Numbered from the stretch's first letter, positions 1 to 8,459 are shown. The stretch is DNA of 64,000 nt from Kitasatospora sp. CB01950 (GCF_001905465.1 NZ_LISX01000007.1:196891-260890); one strand, 5' to 3'. Notes: a model not told the origin generated them from the letters alone. Translations and numbers: made by a program.

Positions 1-587
1 CGGACCTTGGCGACCAGCCGGCCGCGGGTCCACATGCGTTCGCGCAGCGAGCCGACCAGGTCGGCGTCCTCGCCGAAGCGTTCGACCAGGATGGCGCGGG
101 CGCCCTCCAGCGCGGCGGCGGCGTCGGCGACCTGCTCGTTCGCGTAGCCGGCGGCGAGCGCGGCCGGGTCCTGCGACGGGTCGGCGAGCAGCGTCTCGGC
201 GAGCGGTGCGAGGCCGGCCTCGCGGGCGATCTGCGCCTTGGTGCGCCGCTTGGGCTTGTACGGGAGGTAGATGTCCTCCAGCCGGGCCTTGGAGTCGGCG
301 GCGAGGATCTGCGCGCGCAGCGTGTCGTCGAGCTTGCCCTGGGAGTCGATGGACTCCAGGACGGCGGTGCGGCGCTCCTCGAGTTCGCGCAGGTAGCGCA
401 GCCGCTCCTCGAGGGTGCGCAGCTGGGTGTCGTCGAGGGCGCCGGTGGCTTCCTTGCGGTACCGGGCGATGAAGGGGACGGTCGCCCCGCCGTCGAGCAG
501 GCCGACGGCGGCCTGTACCTGGTTCTCGCGGACGCCCAGTTCCTCGGCGATCTTGCGTTCGACGGGCATGGTCACGATGCCGGTCAC
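1..587 (-). CDS. tex: Tex-family transcription accessory protein, N-terminal part
   Basis: The minus-strand reading that runs off the left edge encodes the N-terminal ~190 residues of a Tex/YqgF-type RNA-binding protein. Recognisable segments are an N-terminal helical part with ERKIAEELGV, then GATVPFIARYRKEATG, LRTLEERLRYLRELEERR and LEDIYLPYKPKRRTKA. These are hallmarks of Tex, a cytoplasmic nucleic-acid-binding protein of ~750-800 residues with a C-terminal S1 domain that lies outside the window. I place the start at the GTG ending at 587 because its N-terminal length fits Streptomyces homologues. ATG (569) and GTG (575) are in-frame alternatives, and no start has a clearly ideal ribosome site. 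The family is linked to transcription and RNA metabolism; its exact role is unsettled. Confidence 0.88.
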   Translation of the reverse strand, partial: MTGIVTMPVERKIAEELGVRENQVQAAVGLLDGGATVPFIARYRKEATGALDDTQLRTLEERLRYLRELEERRTAVLESIDSQGKLDDTLRAQILAADSKARLEDIYLPYKPKRRTKAQIAREAGLAPLAETLLADPSQDPAALAAGYANEQVADAAAALEGARAILVERFGEDADLVGSLRERMWTRGRLVAKV

Positions 588-831
588 CCTTTCTGGTGGT
601 TTCGCTTTCTCGCCCGTGCATTCTGGCAGGTCCGGCGGACGTTCATCGGGCGGGCCGGGTGGTGGGCGGGGGCGTGGCGCGTTCCGGGGACGTGTGCGGA
701 CACGCGCCGGAGCCGGTCAATCGGCACCCGATTTGTCTGATATGAGGGAGTTCACACGGGTCTCGGCCGATGTCCGGGAGCCCGGCCCACCCCTGCAGCA
801 CGAGCGCACCACGACCGCCCTGGAGGACACG

Positions 832-2115
832 GTGGCGCAGGTCCCCGCCCGGCCGATCCGCTGGACCCGCCCCGCGACCTGGCCCCGCGAGGTCGTCGCG
901 CTGGCCGCGTACTGGCTCGGCAGCCGGATGGTGATGGTGGCTCTGGTCCGCTCCGGCAAGACCGAGTCCACGGAGGAGGTGGACCGGCTGTACCGCGGCT
1001 GGTCCGAGGTGCTGAGCAGCGGCACCTTCCCGGTGAACGACGTCACCTGGCAGTACCCGCCGGGCGCGGCGCTGTGGATGCTCGCGCCGCGCCTGCTGCC
1101 GTTCCTGACGTACCTCCAGGCGTTCTGGCTGCTGATGCTGCTGGCCGACGCGGTGGCGCAGTGCGCGCTGCTCCGGGTCCCGCTGGGCCGGCCGGGCCGT
1201 TCGACGTCGGGGGCGTGGCTGTGGGCGCTGACGCTGCCGCTGCTGCTCGGACTGCCGTACGGGCGTTACGACGTGGCGGTGACGGGGCTGGCGGTGGTGT
1301 CGCTGTTGCTGCTGCCGGCCCGGCCGCGGCTGGCGGGGGCGCTGGCGGGGATCGGCGCGATGGTGAAGGTGTGGCCGGCGCTGACGGTGCTCGGCACGCC
1401 GCGCGGCCGCACCACCCGGCAGGCCTGGACGGCGACGGCGGCGGCGGCGCTGGGCCTGCTGCTGGTGCTGGCCGCGCTGTTCGACCACGCCTTCGACTTC
1501 CTGCACGCGCAGCGCGCCCGCGGCGTGGAGATCGAGTCGCTGGGCGGCACGGCGTTCCAGGTGGCGCGGCTGTTCGGCTGGCCGGGCCTGGTCCAGCACC
1601 ACTACGGCTCGATGGAGTTCATCGGCCCGTACGTCCGGGAGGCGTCCCAGCTGTCGCTGCTGCTGACGGCCGCCGCGTTCGGCTGGCTGCTGCTGTGGCG
1701 GCTGCGGGCCCGCCGCTGGACGGCCGCCACCCCGTACGACGCGGCGCTGTCCGCGGTGCTGCTGTTCACGCTGACCAGCCGGGTGATCTCGCCGCAGTAC
1801 CTGATCTGGCTGATCGGGCTGGCCGCGGTGTGCCTGTCGGTGCGGGGCACCTGCCAGCGGCCGGTGGCGCTGCTGCTGATCCCGGTGGTGGGGCTGACCA
1901 CCGTCGACTATCCGCTGTTCTTCCAGGCGGCGATGGTCGGCGGCTGGCGGCCGACGGTGGTGATCGTGGCCCGCAACGGGCTGCTGCTGGCGGCGGGCCT
2001 GTGGTCGGCGGGCCGGCTGTGGCGGGCGACCGTCCCGTCCGCCGCCCGGGGCCGCCGGCCCGCGTCGGAGCCCGCCGGGCCCCGGCCGGACGCCGATCCG
2101 GTGCGCTCCGCCTAA
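832..2115 (+). CDS. GT-C fold membrane glycosyltransferase (DUF2029/GT87-like)
   Basis: A 427-residue polytopic membrane protein with about ten hydrophobic segments. It has an early WQYPPGAALWML stretch, a GRYDVAVTGLAVVSL segment, an MVKVWPAL turn and a C-terminal SPQYLIWLIGLAAV segment. This pattern fits the DUF2029/GT87 family of polyprenyl-phosphomannose-dependent mannosyltransferases, which act on the outer face of the membrane. The start is GTG 832, five bases after a GGAGG at 822-826. The frame stays open further upstream, but that part (for example ATG 742) lacks a ribosome site and looks non-coding. It lies divergent from tex and is followed by a large inverted repeat that may terminate it. 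The acceptor cannot be told from sequence. Confidence 0.8.
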   Translation: MAQVPARPIRWTRPATWPREVVALAAYWLGSRMVMVALVRSGKTESTEEVDRLYRGWSEVLSSGTFPVNDVTWQYPPGAALWMLAPRLLPFLTYLQAFWLLMLLADAVAQCALLRVPLGRPGRSTSGAWLWALTLPLLLGLPYGRYDVAVTGLAVVSLLLLPARPRLAGALAGIGAMVKVWPALTVLGTPRGRTTRQAWTATAAAALGLLLVLAALFDHAFDFLHAQRARGVEIESLGGTAFQVARLFGWPGLVQHHYGSMEFIGPYVREASQLSLLLTAAAFGWLLLWRLRARRWTAATPYDAALSAVLLFTLTSRVISPQYLIWLIGLAAVCLSVRGTCQRPVALLLIPVVGLTTVDYPLFFQAAMVGGWRPTVVIVARNGLLLAAGLWSAGRLWRATVPSAARGRRPASEPAGPRPDADPVRSA

Positions 2116-2211
2116 GGCCTGTCCGGTCGATCTTGTCGGATCGGCGCGCGGCGTCGGGCGCGGCGTCGGGCGCGGCGTCGCGCGCCCGGCAAGATCGGCC
2201 GGACAGGCCTT
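2114..2211. repeat. Long inverted repeat with a 12-bp tandem repeat in its loop
   Basis: The left arm (2114-2139, beginning AAGGCCTGTCCGG) is complementary to the right arm (about 2186-2211) over ~26 bp with two mismatches, both G-U compatible in RNA. The loop holds three nearly perfect 12-bp units built on GCGGCGTCGGGC. The left arm begins inside the TAA stop of the upstream gene, so a terminator role is plausible. No U-tract follows. The core GGCCTGTCC recurs after another stop codon at about 16742, which suggests a dispersed element. Confidence 0.7.
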
Positions 2212-2231
2212 GACGCCGTACACTCGCGGCC

Positions 2232-2615
2232 ATGGCCGACACCGCGCTGGACCGGCTCGCCGCCGGCAGCTACCTGCTGATCACCAGTTACCGCAAGGAC
2301 GGCAGCGCCGTGCCGACGCCGGTCTGGATGGTCCGCGACGGCGACACCCTCGGGGTGTGGACCGCCGCCGACTCGTGGAAGGTCAAGCGGATCCGGCGGC
2401 GCGCGGACGTCCTGGTCGGGCCGTGCGACGTGCGCGGCAACCCGACCGGCGAGGCGGTGCCGGCCACCGCGACGGTCGCCGACGCCGCCACCGCCGAGCG
2501 CTACCGGAAGCTGCTGGCCCGCAAGTACGGGCTGCTCGGCCGGGTCCTGCTGCTCGGCAGCCGGCTGCGCCGCGGAACGGCCGGGACGATCGGTCTCACC
2601 GTCGTCCTCGCCTGA
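2232..2615 (+). CDS. PPOX-class F420/FMN-dependent oxidoreductase
   Basis: A 127-residue single-domain split-barrel protein. The N-terminal YLLITSYRKDGSAVPTPVWM strand pair, WTAADSWKVKRIRR and the AERYRKLLARKYG helix match the PPOX-class F420-dependent subfamily common in actinobacteria. Such proteins bind a flavin or deazaflavin cofactor and reduce small substrates in the cytoplasm. The length is normal for the family. No ribosome site precedes ATG 2232. A TACACT hexamer ends seven bases upstream, as expected for a leaderless transcript. It is convergent with the next gene, with only four bases between stops. Substrate unknown. Confidence 0.82.
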   Translation: MADTALDRLAAGSYLLITSYRKDGSAVPTPVWMVRDGDTLGVWTAADSWKVKRIRRRADVLVGPCDVRGNPTGEAVPATATVADAATAERYRKLLARKYGLLGRVLLLGSRLRRGTAGTIGLTVVLA

Positions 2616-2619
2616 GGTC

Positions 2620-3396
2620 TCAGGCGCGGTAGGGCAGCAGTTCGGGGCGCTTGGCGGGGCGGCCGTCGCCGGAGGAGCGGCCGCGCAGGCGGCGGCCGAT
2701 CCACGGGCCGACGTGGGTGCCGAGCCAGCGGGCGTCCTCGCGCAGTTTCCGGCCGCGGGTGCGGGTGTCGGGTTCGGCGAGCGGCGCCCGCCAGTCCTCC
2801 TCGGAGGGGCGGCCGAGTGCTTCCAGGACGGCCAGTGCAACCCGCCGGTGCCCCTCCGGGGAGAGGTGCAGGCGGTCCTCGGCCCACATCCGGCGGTCGT
2901 CGAACGCGGGCGCGGAGAACAGGTCGACCAGCACGATCCGGCCGGGGTGCTCCCGCACCGTGCGCTCCACGAAGGCCTTCATCCGCAGGATCGCGGGCAG
3001 CAGCCGGGTGCTGCCGGCCATCCGCCGGGTCGGGTCGGTGGAGGTGAACAGCACCACGGTGCGGCCCTCCGCGGCGAGTTCGGCCGCGCACTCGCCGAGC
3101 CGCCGCTCCACCTCGGCCACGTCGCAGCCGGGCCGTAGCACGTCGTTGAGCCCGCCGGCCAGCGTCACCAGGTCGGCGTCCATGGCGGCGGCGAGGCCCA
3201 CCTGCTCGTCCCGGATCTGCCCGATCAGCTTGCCGCGCACGGCGAGGTTCGCGTACCGGAAGCCGTCCTGTTCGGCGGCGAGCGCGGCCGCGACCCGGTC
3301 CGCCCAGCCGCGGAACTGCCCGTCGGGCAGGACGTCGTCGCACATTCCCTCGGTGAACGAGTCGCCCACCGCCACCATCGCCCGGTACTGCCGCAC
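2620..3396 (-). CDS. SGNH/GDSL-family hydrolase
   Basis: A 258-residue protein with SGNH blocks in order: GDSFTEG near residue 11 (nucleophile Ser), a Gly block (NLAVRGK), GGLNDVLRP near 82 (Asn), and DRLHLSPEGH near 174 (Asp/His). It should hydrolyse an ester in the cytoplasm, as no signal peptide is visible. The start is GTG 3396, preceded by AGGAGG four bases away. It lies 56 bases downstream of the P450 gene on the same strand, so the two may be co-transcribed and the hydrolase may act on an acylated P450 substrate or product (inference). The C-terminal ~60 residues are Arg-rich. Substrate unknown. Confidence 0.85.
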   Translation of the reverse strand: MRQYRAMVAVGDSFTEGMCDDVLPDGQFRGWADRVAAALAAEQDGFRYANLAVRGKLIGQIRDEQVGLAAAMDADLVTLAGGLNDVLRPGCDVAEVERRLGECAAELAAEGRTVVLFTSTDPTRRMAGSTRLLPAILRMKAFVERTVREHPGRIVLVDLFSAPAFDDRRMWAEDRLHLSPEGHRRVALAVLEALGRPSEEDWRAPLAEPDTRTRGRKLREDARWLGTHVGPWIGRRLRGRSSGDGRPAKRPELLPYRA

Positions 3397-3452
3397 ACCG
3401 CCTCCTGGGTCCGTTTCTGCGGACCCACCCTACCCAGGCGTGACCGGCGGGT

Positions 3453-4697
3453 TCAGGCGGTGCCGGTGCGCGGCCGGGGCACCACGTCGACGGACTCGGG
3501 GCCGTTGACGATCAGCGACGGGAGGCGGGCGGGCCACTGCCCGGGTTCGGCGAGGGCCAGCTCGGGCAGCTGCTCGAACAGGGTGCTCAGCGCGATCTCC
3601 GCCTCCAGCCGGGCCAGTGGCGCGCCGACGCAGAAGTGCGGGCCGTGGCCGAACGCCAGGTGGCCCTTGTCCGCGCGGGCCGGGTCGAACTCGTCCGGGC
3701 GGTCCGGGTGTTCCTGCGGGTCGCGGCCGGCGGCGGCGAACCCGACCATGATCGGGTCGCCCTTGGCGATCAGCACGCCCTCGCCGAGGTCGATGTCCTC
3801 CAGCGCGTACCGCAGCGGGACGTACATGACGGGGCCCTCCAGCCGGAGCGTCTCCTCGATCACGTCCGTCCAGTCGATCGCGCCGGCCCGCAGCCGGGCC
3901 AACTGCTCGGGGTGGGTGAGCATTTCCAGCGCGGCGCTGGCGATCAGGTTGACGGCGGTCTCAAAGCCGGCGGCGATCATCGTGAACAGGGTGCCCACCA
4001 ACTCGTGCTCCGCCAGCGGCTGTTCGCCCGGCCGGTCGGAGAGCAGCAGGTCGCTGGTCAGGTCGGCGGCCGGGTTGGCCCGCTTGTACACCGCCAACTC
4101 GCCGAGGCGGACGTAGAGTTCGGTCTGCGCGGCGAAGGCGACCTCCTCCTCCAGCGAGGAGTCCAGCACCTGGTCGATCAACGCGCCGAGCGCCTCGCGC
4201 ATCTCCTCGGGCACGCCGAACAGGTCGCAGATCACCGTCATCGTCAGCGGCCTGGCCAGCGCCCCGCGCAGGTCCGCCTGCTCACCGGGTTCGAGCGCGC
4301 CGAGCGCCGCGACCAGCCGGTCGGCCGTCGCCTGCACCTGCGGGCGCATCAGCTTCACCCGGCGCGGCAGGAAGGTCGGGGCGATCCGGCCCCTGGCCTG
4401 CCGGTGCTCCTCCCCGTACCGGTTGACCAGGCTGTCCTGGAACGCCACCGACCCCAGCACCCACCCGTCCGGCACCTCGCCGATGCCCGGCCAGTGCCGC
4501 CGGAAGTCCCGCGACACCCGCGGGTCCAGGGTGAGCGCCTGGATCACGCTGTGCCTGGTCACCGACCAGGCCTTGATGCTCCCCGGCAGCTCCACCAGCA
4601 CCGCCGGGCCCTGCGCCCGCAACTCGGCCGCCTCCGCGTGCATCGCCGCCGCGGTGGGGTCGAGGAACGGGCATACGGGCTCGGAAGAATCGGACAC
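3453..4697 (-). CDS. Cytochrome P450 (CYP107-like bacterial class)
   Basis: A 414-residue soluble P450 of normal bacterial length. Landmarks are the I-helix AAGFETA around 242-248 with acid-Thr pair E246/T247, the ExxR pair E282/R285, and the heme loop FGHGPHFCVG with Cys356 as axial ligand. It would hydroxylate or epoxidise a small molecule using electrons from a ferredoxin. No dedicated redox partner lies beside it. GTG 4697 is preceded by GAGGGGAG at good spacing. It is followed by the SGNH hydrolase and sits 152 bases downstream of the encapsulin gene on the same strand. No biosynthetic cluster surrounds it, so the substrate is unknown. Confidence 0.93.
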   Translation of the reverse strand: MSDSSEPVCPFLDPTAAAMHAEAAELRAQGPAVLVELPGSIKAWSVTRHSVIQALTLDPRVSRDFRRHWPGIGEVPDGWVLGSVAFQDSLVNRYGEEHRQARGRIAPTFLPRRVKLMRPQVQATADRLVAALGALEPGEQADLRGALARPLTMTVICDLFGVPEEMREALGALIDQVLDSSLEEEVAFAAQTELYVRLGELAVYKRANPAADLTSDLLLSDRPGEQPLAEHELVGTLFTMIAAGFETAVNLIASAALEMLTHPEQLARLRAGAIDWTDVIEETLRLEGPVMYVPLRYALEDIDLGEGVLIAKGDPIMVGFAAAGRDPQEHPDRPDEFDPARADKGHLAFGHGPHFCVGAPLARLEAEIALSTLFEQLPELALAEPGQWPARLPSLIVNGPESVDVVPRPRTGTA

Positions 4698-4849
4698 GGT
4701 GTGCTCCCCTCACCAAGGCTGTCCGGGCTGCCTCACATGGTGGCCTGCCCTCCCGGGCCCCGGAAGCCTCCCCGCACCTTTGGCCTGTTTCCGCCACCGC
4801 GTCCGTCAACTCCCGTGCCATCAGCCACAGTTGGCGACAGGAGCCCCAC

Positions 4850-5650
4850 TCAGTGGGAGGTCAGGGAGACCGAGGCTTCCGGGGTGTGGAGCTGGAAGGT
4901 GAGCGACTCCTGGAGGTAGAGGTGGACGGTGGCGTCGTCGTGCGAGAGGTAGCCGATCGAGAGGTCCTCGCCGAGGTGGAGTTCGAAGTCGCCGCCGCGG
5001 GCCGAGAGCAGGATGGCGCCCTCGACGGCGGGCGCCCAGACGATCTCGCCGTCGAGCAGGCGGGCGAGGTGGTTGTGGACGGGGTAGCCGTGGTCGGAGG
5101 TCTCGTTGACGGCGGTGTAGGTGTCGGCGCCGAGCAGCAGCGAGTAGGGGCCGCCGACGCCGGCCAGCCGCAGCGCGGTGAGGGCGCGGCTGACGGCGTT
5201 GGGGTACTCGCGGACGTCGGCGGGCAGTTCGACGGGGTGGTTGCTGGAGCCGTCGCGGATGCCGGTGATGCCTGCGGCGGAGTAGCCGTCGAACAGGGCG
5301 CGGTCCTCGGCGAGGGCGATGGTGCGGGCGGCGTCCTTGACCGGGTCCCAGTCGGAGTCCTTGGAGCCGCGTTCGACGTCGTCGACGGCGGCCCGGGTGA
5401 CGGTGAACGGGACGCGCAGTTCGACCAGCGCCCGGCACTCGCGGGCGCGGGCCCGGACGCCGGCGGCGGGCGCGGCGATGTCGGCGAGGTGGCCGGTGCC
5501 GATCGCGGCGAGTTCCGGCCCCTCGGGGCCGAGCAGGTCGACCACCCGGCGCCCGGCCAGGTGCAGGGTGAAGGTCCGCCGGGCCTCTTCCTCGATTTCG
5601 GCCCAGGCGGCGGCGGAGACGGGCGCCAGCTCGCGGTGCAGGTTGTTCAC
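4850..5650 (-). CDS. Family 1 encapsulin shell protein
   Basis: A 266-residue HK97-fold shell protein, the standard length for family 1 encapsulins. It is very close to the mycobacterial Cfp29 pattern: the start NNLHRELAPVSAAAWAEIEEEA, then DDVERGSKDSDWDPVKDAAR, LRLAGVGGPYSLLL, ETSDHGYPV and a C-terminal LYLQESLTFQLHTPEASV. Subunits assemble into a cytoplasmic protein cage that encloses cargo bearing a targeting peptide. Start GTG 5650 overlaps the stop of the upstream DyP peroxidase gene by four bases (GTGA), so the two are translationally coupled. A GAGGAG ribosome site lies inside the peroxidase 3' end. Confidence 0.97.
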   Translation of the reverse strand: MNNLHRELAPVSAAAWAEIEEEARRTFTLHLAGRRVVDLLGPEGPELAAIGTGHLADIAAPAAGVRARARECRALVELRVPFTVTRAAVDDVERGSKDSDWDPVKDAARTIALAEDRALFDGYSAAGITGIRDGSSNHPVELPADVREYPNAVSRALTALRLAGVGGPYSLLLGADTYTAVNETSDHGYPVHNHLARLLDGEIVWAPAVEGAILLSARGGDFELHLGEDLSIGYLSHDDATVHLYLQESLTFQLHTPEASVSLTSH

Positions 5651-6705
5651 GGTGCGGTACTCCTCTTCAGGCTGCCGATGCGGAGACTGCCGTCCCGGGC
5701 CGCCGGGTTCGCGGACGGGGTCGGGGACTGCGGTGCCGTCGACGGCTCGGCCTGCGCGCGGGCGGCGGCGCTGCCGGGCGCGGGCGGCGGGTCGCCCAGG
5801 AAGTCGGCGCCGGGGACGTGGAAGAGGGTCCCGGTGACGGGGGTGGAGAAGTCCAGCAGCCGGTCGTGGGCGGCGGGGCCGCGGCCGAGGAACATGTTGC
5901 GGAGCATCTCCTCGGTCACCCACGGGTCGCGGGCGTAGCCGATGAAGTAGGTGCCGCACTCGCCGCCTTCGGTGAACGACCCGAACGGCATGTTCAGCCG
6001 CCAGATGTCGAGGCCCGCGCCGTCCGGCCCGGTGACGGTGTTGAGGGCGACGTGCGAGTCGGCGGGCTTGGCGGCGTCGTCGAGTTCGAGGTTGTCGAGC
6101 TTGGTGCGCCCGATGATCAGTTCCTGCCGTTCGGTGCTGAGCGCGTTCCAACCGTCCATGTCGTGCAGGTACTTCTGCACGATGACGTAGGAGCCGCCGG
6201 CGAACGCCGGGTCCTCGTCGCCGATCAGCACGGCCTCGGCGGCCTCCGCGCCGACCGGGTTCTCGGTGCCGTCGACGAAGCCGATCAGGTCGCGGCAGTC
6301 GAAGTAGCGGAAGCCGTGGGTCTCGTCGAGGACGCTCACCGCGCCGCCGAGCCGGTTGGTGATCCGGGTGGCGAGTTCGAAGCACAGGTCCATGCGTTCG
6401 GCGCGGATGTGCAGCAGCAGGTCGCCGGGGGTGGCGGGGGCGAGGTGCCGGGGGCCGGCGAGTTCCTGGAAGGGGTGCAGTCCGGCGGGGCGGGGGCCGG
6501 CGAACAGGCGGTCCCAGGCGTCCGAGCCGATGCCGACCACCAGGGAGAGCCCGTCGTGCGGGGCGCGGCTGCCGATCGAGCGGGTCAGCCCGCCGAGGTC
6601 GGGCAGCAGCTCGCGGACGGCCGGTTCGCCGCCGTCCTCGACGGCGAGCACCAGGAACACGGCGGCCCCGGTCAGGTTGGCGAGGACCGGTTGGGGCTGC
6701 GGCAT
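5647..6705 (-). CDS. DyP-type heme peroxidase, encapsulin cargo
   Basis: A 352-residue dye-decolorising peroxidase. It has the family motif GFVDGTENP at 142-150 (Asp145), a likely proximal heme His218 in DSHVALN, a likely distal Arg236 in WRLNMPFG, and the GTYFIGYARDPW strand. It oxidises organic substrates with hydrogen peroxide. A ~35-residue Pro/Ala/Ser linker follows the catalytic domain. The protein ends in DGSLRIGSLKRS (about 338-349), which matches the encapsulation peptide consensus LxIGSLK. Together with the coupled shell gene this shows it is packaged inside the encapsulin. No Tat or Sec signal is present. ATG 6705 has only a weak ribosome site. Confidence 0.96.
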   Translation of the reverse strand: MPQPQPVLANLTGAAVFLVLAVEDGGEPAVRELLPDLGGLTRSIGSRAPHDGLSLVVGIGSDAWDRLFAGPRPAGLHPFQELAGPRHLAPATPGDLLLHIRAERMDLCFELATRITNRLGGAVSVLDETHGFRYFDCRDLIGFVDGTENPVGAEAAEAVLIGDEDPAFAGGSYVIVQKYLHDMDGWNALSTERQELIIGRTKLDNLELDDAAKPADSHVALNTVTGPDGAGLDIWRLNMPFGSFTEGGECGTYFIGYARDPWVTEEMLRNMFLGRGPAAHDRLLDFSTPVTGTLFHVPGADFLGDPPPAPGSAAARAQAEPSTAPQSPTPSANPAARDGSLRIGSLKRSTAP

Positions 6706-6824
6706 GGAGAAGGCTCCCAGGGGGCTGCCGGGACGTTCGGACGCCCGCCGACCATACCCGGCAAAAGATCAGAGACCCCGCCATAGCGCCCCAATCGGGC
6801 GTGTCCCCCACCGCCGGGGACGGG

Positions 6825-7337
6825 TCAGCCGACCAGGACCATCACCGCGACGGTCAGCACCAGCAGCGCCCCCAGACCGCCGTACACGGCGCGGTGCAGG
6901 CGGCGGCCGCGACCGGCGAACCGCAGCCAGCTGTTGTTGGTCCTGGTACCCGGCTCGCCGGCCACCGCGCCGAACACCGTGCCGGCCAGCAGCGCGCCCG
7001 GGAGATAGCCCAGCATCGTCCAGTCGAGGCCGTCCTCGGGCTCCGGGTCCGCGCCGAGGCCCTCGGCGATCCCGGCCGACAGCAGGACGACCAGCAGGAA
7101 CAGCAGCATCGCGACCACCAGGGCGGGCCGCCGGTTCTGCGGCCACCGCCGCCACAGCGGGCCCAGGCTGCCGCTGACCGGCACGACCGTGATGATCAGC
7201 GCCGAGGAGGACGGCCAACCCTCGCCGCGCAGCGCCATGACGCCGCAGGCCACCAGGAACATGCACAGCCCGACGGCCAGGCCGAACGCCGCCGCCCGGA
7301 AACCGGCCGCCGCACCCGCACGATCACTCTCACGCAT
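6825..7337 (-). CDS. Predicted membrane protein, paralogue of the neighbour
   Basis: A 170-residue protein with four or five hydrophobic stretches (about 14-35, 45-60, 72-95, 108-128 and 148-168) and an Arg-rich loop WLRFAGRGRRLHRA before the last one. It is clearly homologous to the next gene upstream (7416-7928): both share a (E/R)xDRAxAxAGxRAA start, NRRPAL, a DGLxDD-like acidic loop, GYxPGALL and WLRFxGRGRRLH. I set the start at ATG 7337 by aligning the two; an upstream GTG at 7391 would add 18 unconserved residues. No function is recognisable. Confidence 0.6.
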   Translation of the reverse strand: MRESDRAGAAAGFRAAAFGLAVGLCMFLVACGVMALRGEGWPSSSALIITVVPVSGSLGPLWRRWPQNRRPALVVAMLLFLLVVLLSAGIAEGLGADPEPEDGLDWTMLGYLPGALLAGTVFGAVAGEPGTRTNNSWLRFAGRGRRLHRAVYGGLGALLVLTVAVMVLVG

Positions 7338-7415
7338 GCCGCGGAACCTATCGGATGCCCGCCACGACCCCGTCGCCGCCCACCCCTCCACACTGTTGGT
7401 CGCCGCGCAGCGGCG

Positions 7416-7928
7416 TCAGCCGACCACGGCCGCCGCGGCGACGTTCAGCCCGAGCAGGGCGGCCAGGGTGCCGTACGCGGCGAGGTGGAGGCGGCGGCCG
7501 CGACCGGTGAACCGCAGCCAGTTGCGGCCGGGTTCGTCGGCGGGCGGGCCGGCCAGCCCGCCGAACGCCGCGCCGAACAGCAACGCGCCCGGGAAGTAGC
7601 CGAGCAGCAGCCAGCCGATGCCCGCCTCCTCCTCCGGGTCGTCGGAGAGGCCGTCGCCGAGGGTGGCCGTGAACACGGCGACCAGCAGGAACAGCAGCGC
7701 GGCGACCAGCAGCGCGGGCCGCCGGTTCACCGGGCGGCGCTGCCACAGCGCGCTGATCGGGGTGCCCGCCGGGATGACGGCCACGCCCGCGATCCCCGAC
7801 GGGAGCCCGCCGTCGCCGAACAGCGCCATGCCGCCCCAGACCAGCAGGACCAGGGCCAGCCCGATGCCCACCCCGACCGTCGCCGCCCGCAACCCGGCGA
7901 CCGCCCGCGCCCGATCGGTCTCCTCCAT
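7416..7928 (-). CDS. Predicted membrane protein, tandem paralogue
   Basis: A 170-residue membrane protein with the same architecture as the 6825-7337 product: an N-terminal DRARAVAGLRAATVG helix, NRRPALLVAALLFLL, the acidic loop DDPEEE, GYFPGALLFG and a basic WLRFTGRGRRLHLA segment before the last helix. I choose ATG 7928, preceded by GGAGGGG four bases away; an ATG at 7940 is in frame. It lies 23 bases downstream of the 7952-8422 gene and 78 bases upstream of its paralogue, so the three may form one operon. Function unknown. Confidence 0.62.
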   Translation of the reverse strand: MEETDRARAVAGLRAATVGVGIGLALVLLVWGGMALFGDGGLPSGIAGVAVIPAGTPISALWQRRPVNRRPALLVAALLFLLVAVFTATLGDGLSDDPEEEAGIGWLLLGYFPGALLFGAAFGGLAGPPADEPGRNWLRFTGRGRRLHLAAYGTLAALLGLNVAAAAVVG

Positions 7929-7951
7929 CTGCCCCTCCATGTCGCCTGCCG

Positions 7952-8422
7952 CTACTGGGCGTTGATCACCGCAATCCCGGCTTCCCCGGCCTCGAACCGG
8001 CCGAAAAGCTCGTCCAGCGACGCCACCGGCCCGCTGTGGTCGATCAACAGTACGGCCTGCTTCTCGCCGTCCTGCTCGGCGGGTTCGAAGTCGGTGACCA
8101 GCTCACGGCGCAGCAGCGTCACCCACTCCCCCGCGCTGTCGGCCAACTGCTCCTCCGCTTCGGCGAGTTCCTCCCCGATCCCCGTTCGCGGCGCGACCAG
8201 CTCGACGACCAGGCGGTCGCCGGCCCGGGTGCAGCGGGCGGCGAGGTCGAAGGGCAGCAGGTAGAACACGCCCTCCTCGCCCTCGTGGCCGCGATCCAGC
8301 AGACGGCAGGCGATCCGTTCGCCGGGGTCGGCGGAGTCGGCGTCCACCGAGAGCAGCACCCCGACCTCGTCCGGGCCGAACGGCGGTACGGCGGTGATCC
8401 ACATGCGCGAGGAGTCGTCCAT
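7952..8422 (-). CDS. Conserved hypothetical acidic protein
   Basis: A 156-residue soluble, acidic protein with no recognised motif. The N-terminal half (WITAVPPFGPDEVGVLLSVDAD, GVFYLLPFDLAARC) looks like beta strands. The C-terminal half has an amphipathic helix (GEELAEAEEQLADSAGEW) followed by LLIDHSGPVASLDELFGRFEAGE. Starts upstream of ATG 8422 are possible, but coding character fades there. It precedes the two membrane paralogues on the same strand. I do not recognise the family. Confidence 0.5.
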   Translation of the reverse strand: MDDSSRMWITAVPPFGPDEVGVLLSVDADSADPGERIACRLLDRGHEGEEGVFYLLPFDLAARCTRAGDRLVVELVAPRTGIGEELAEAEEQLADSAGEWVTLLRRELVTDFEPAEQDGEKQAVLLIDHSGPVASLDELFGRFEAGEAGIAVINAQ

Positions 8423-8459
8423 GGCCGCCAGCCAAGCACAACTCCCCGACAAAGAGCTG

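Noticed and set aside
643..2223. Long minus-strand open frame across the GT-C gene
   Set aside because: Extremely Gln/Arg/Gly-rich, no domain, no ribosome site; it is the antisense shadow of a membrane-protein gene with high third-position GC.
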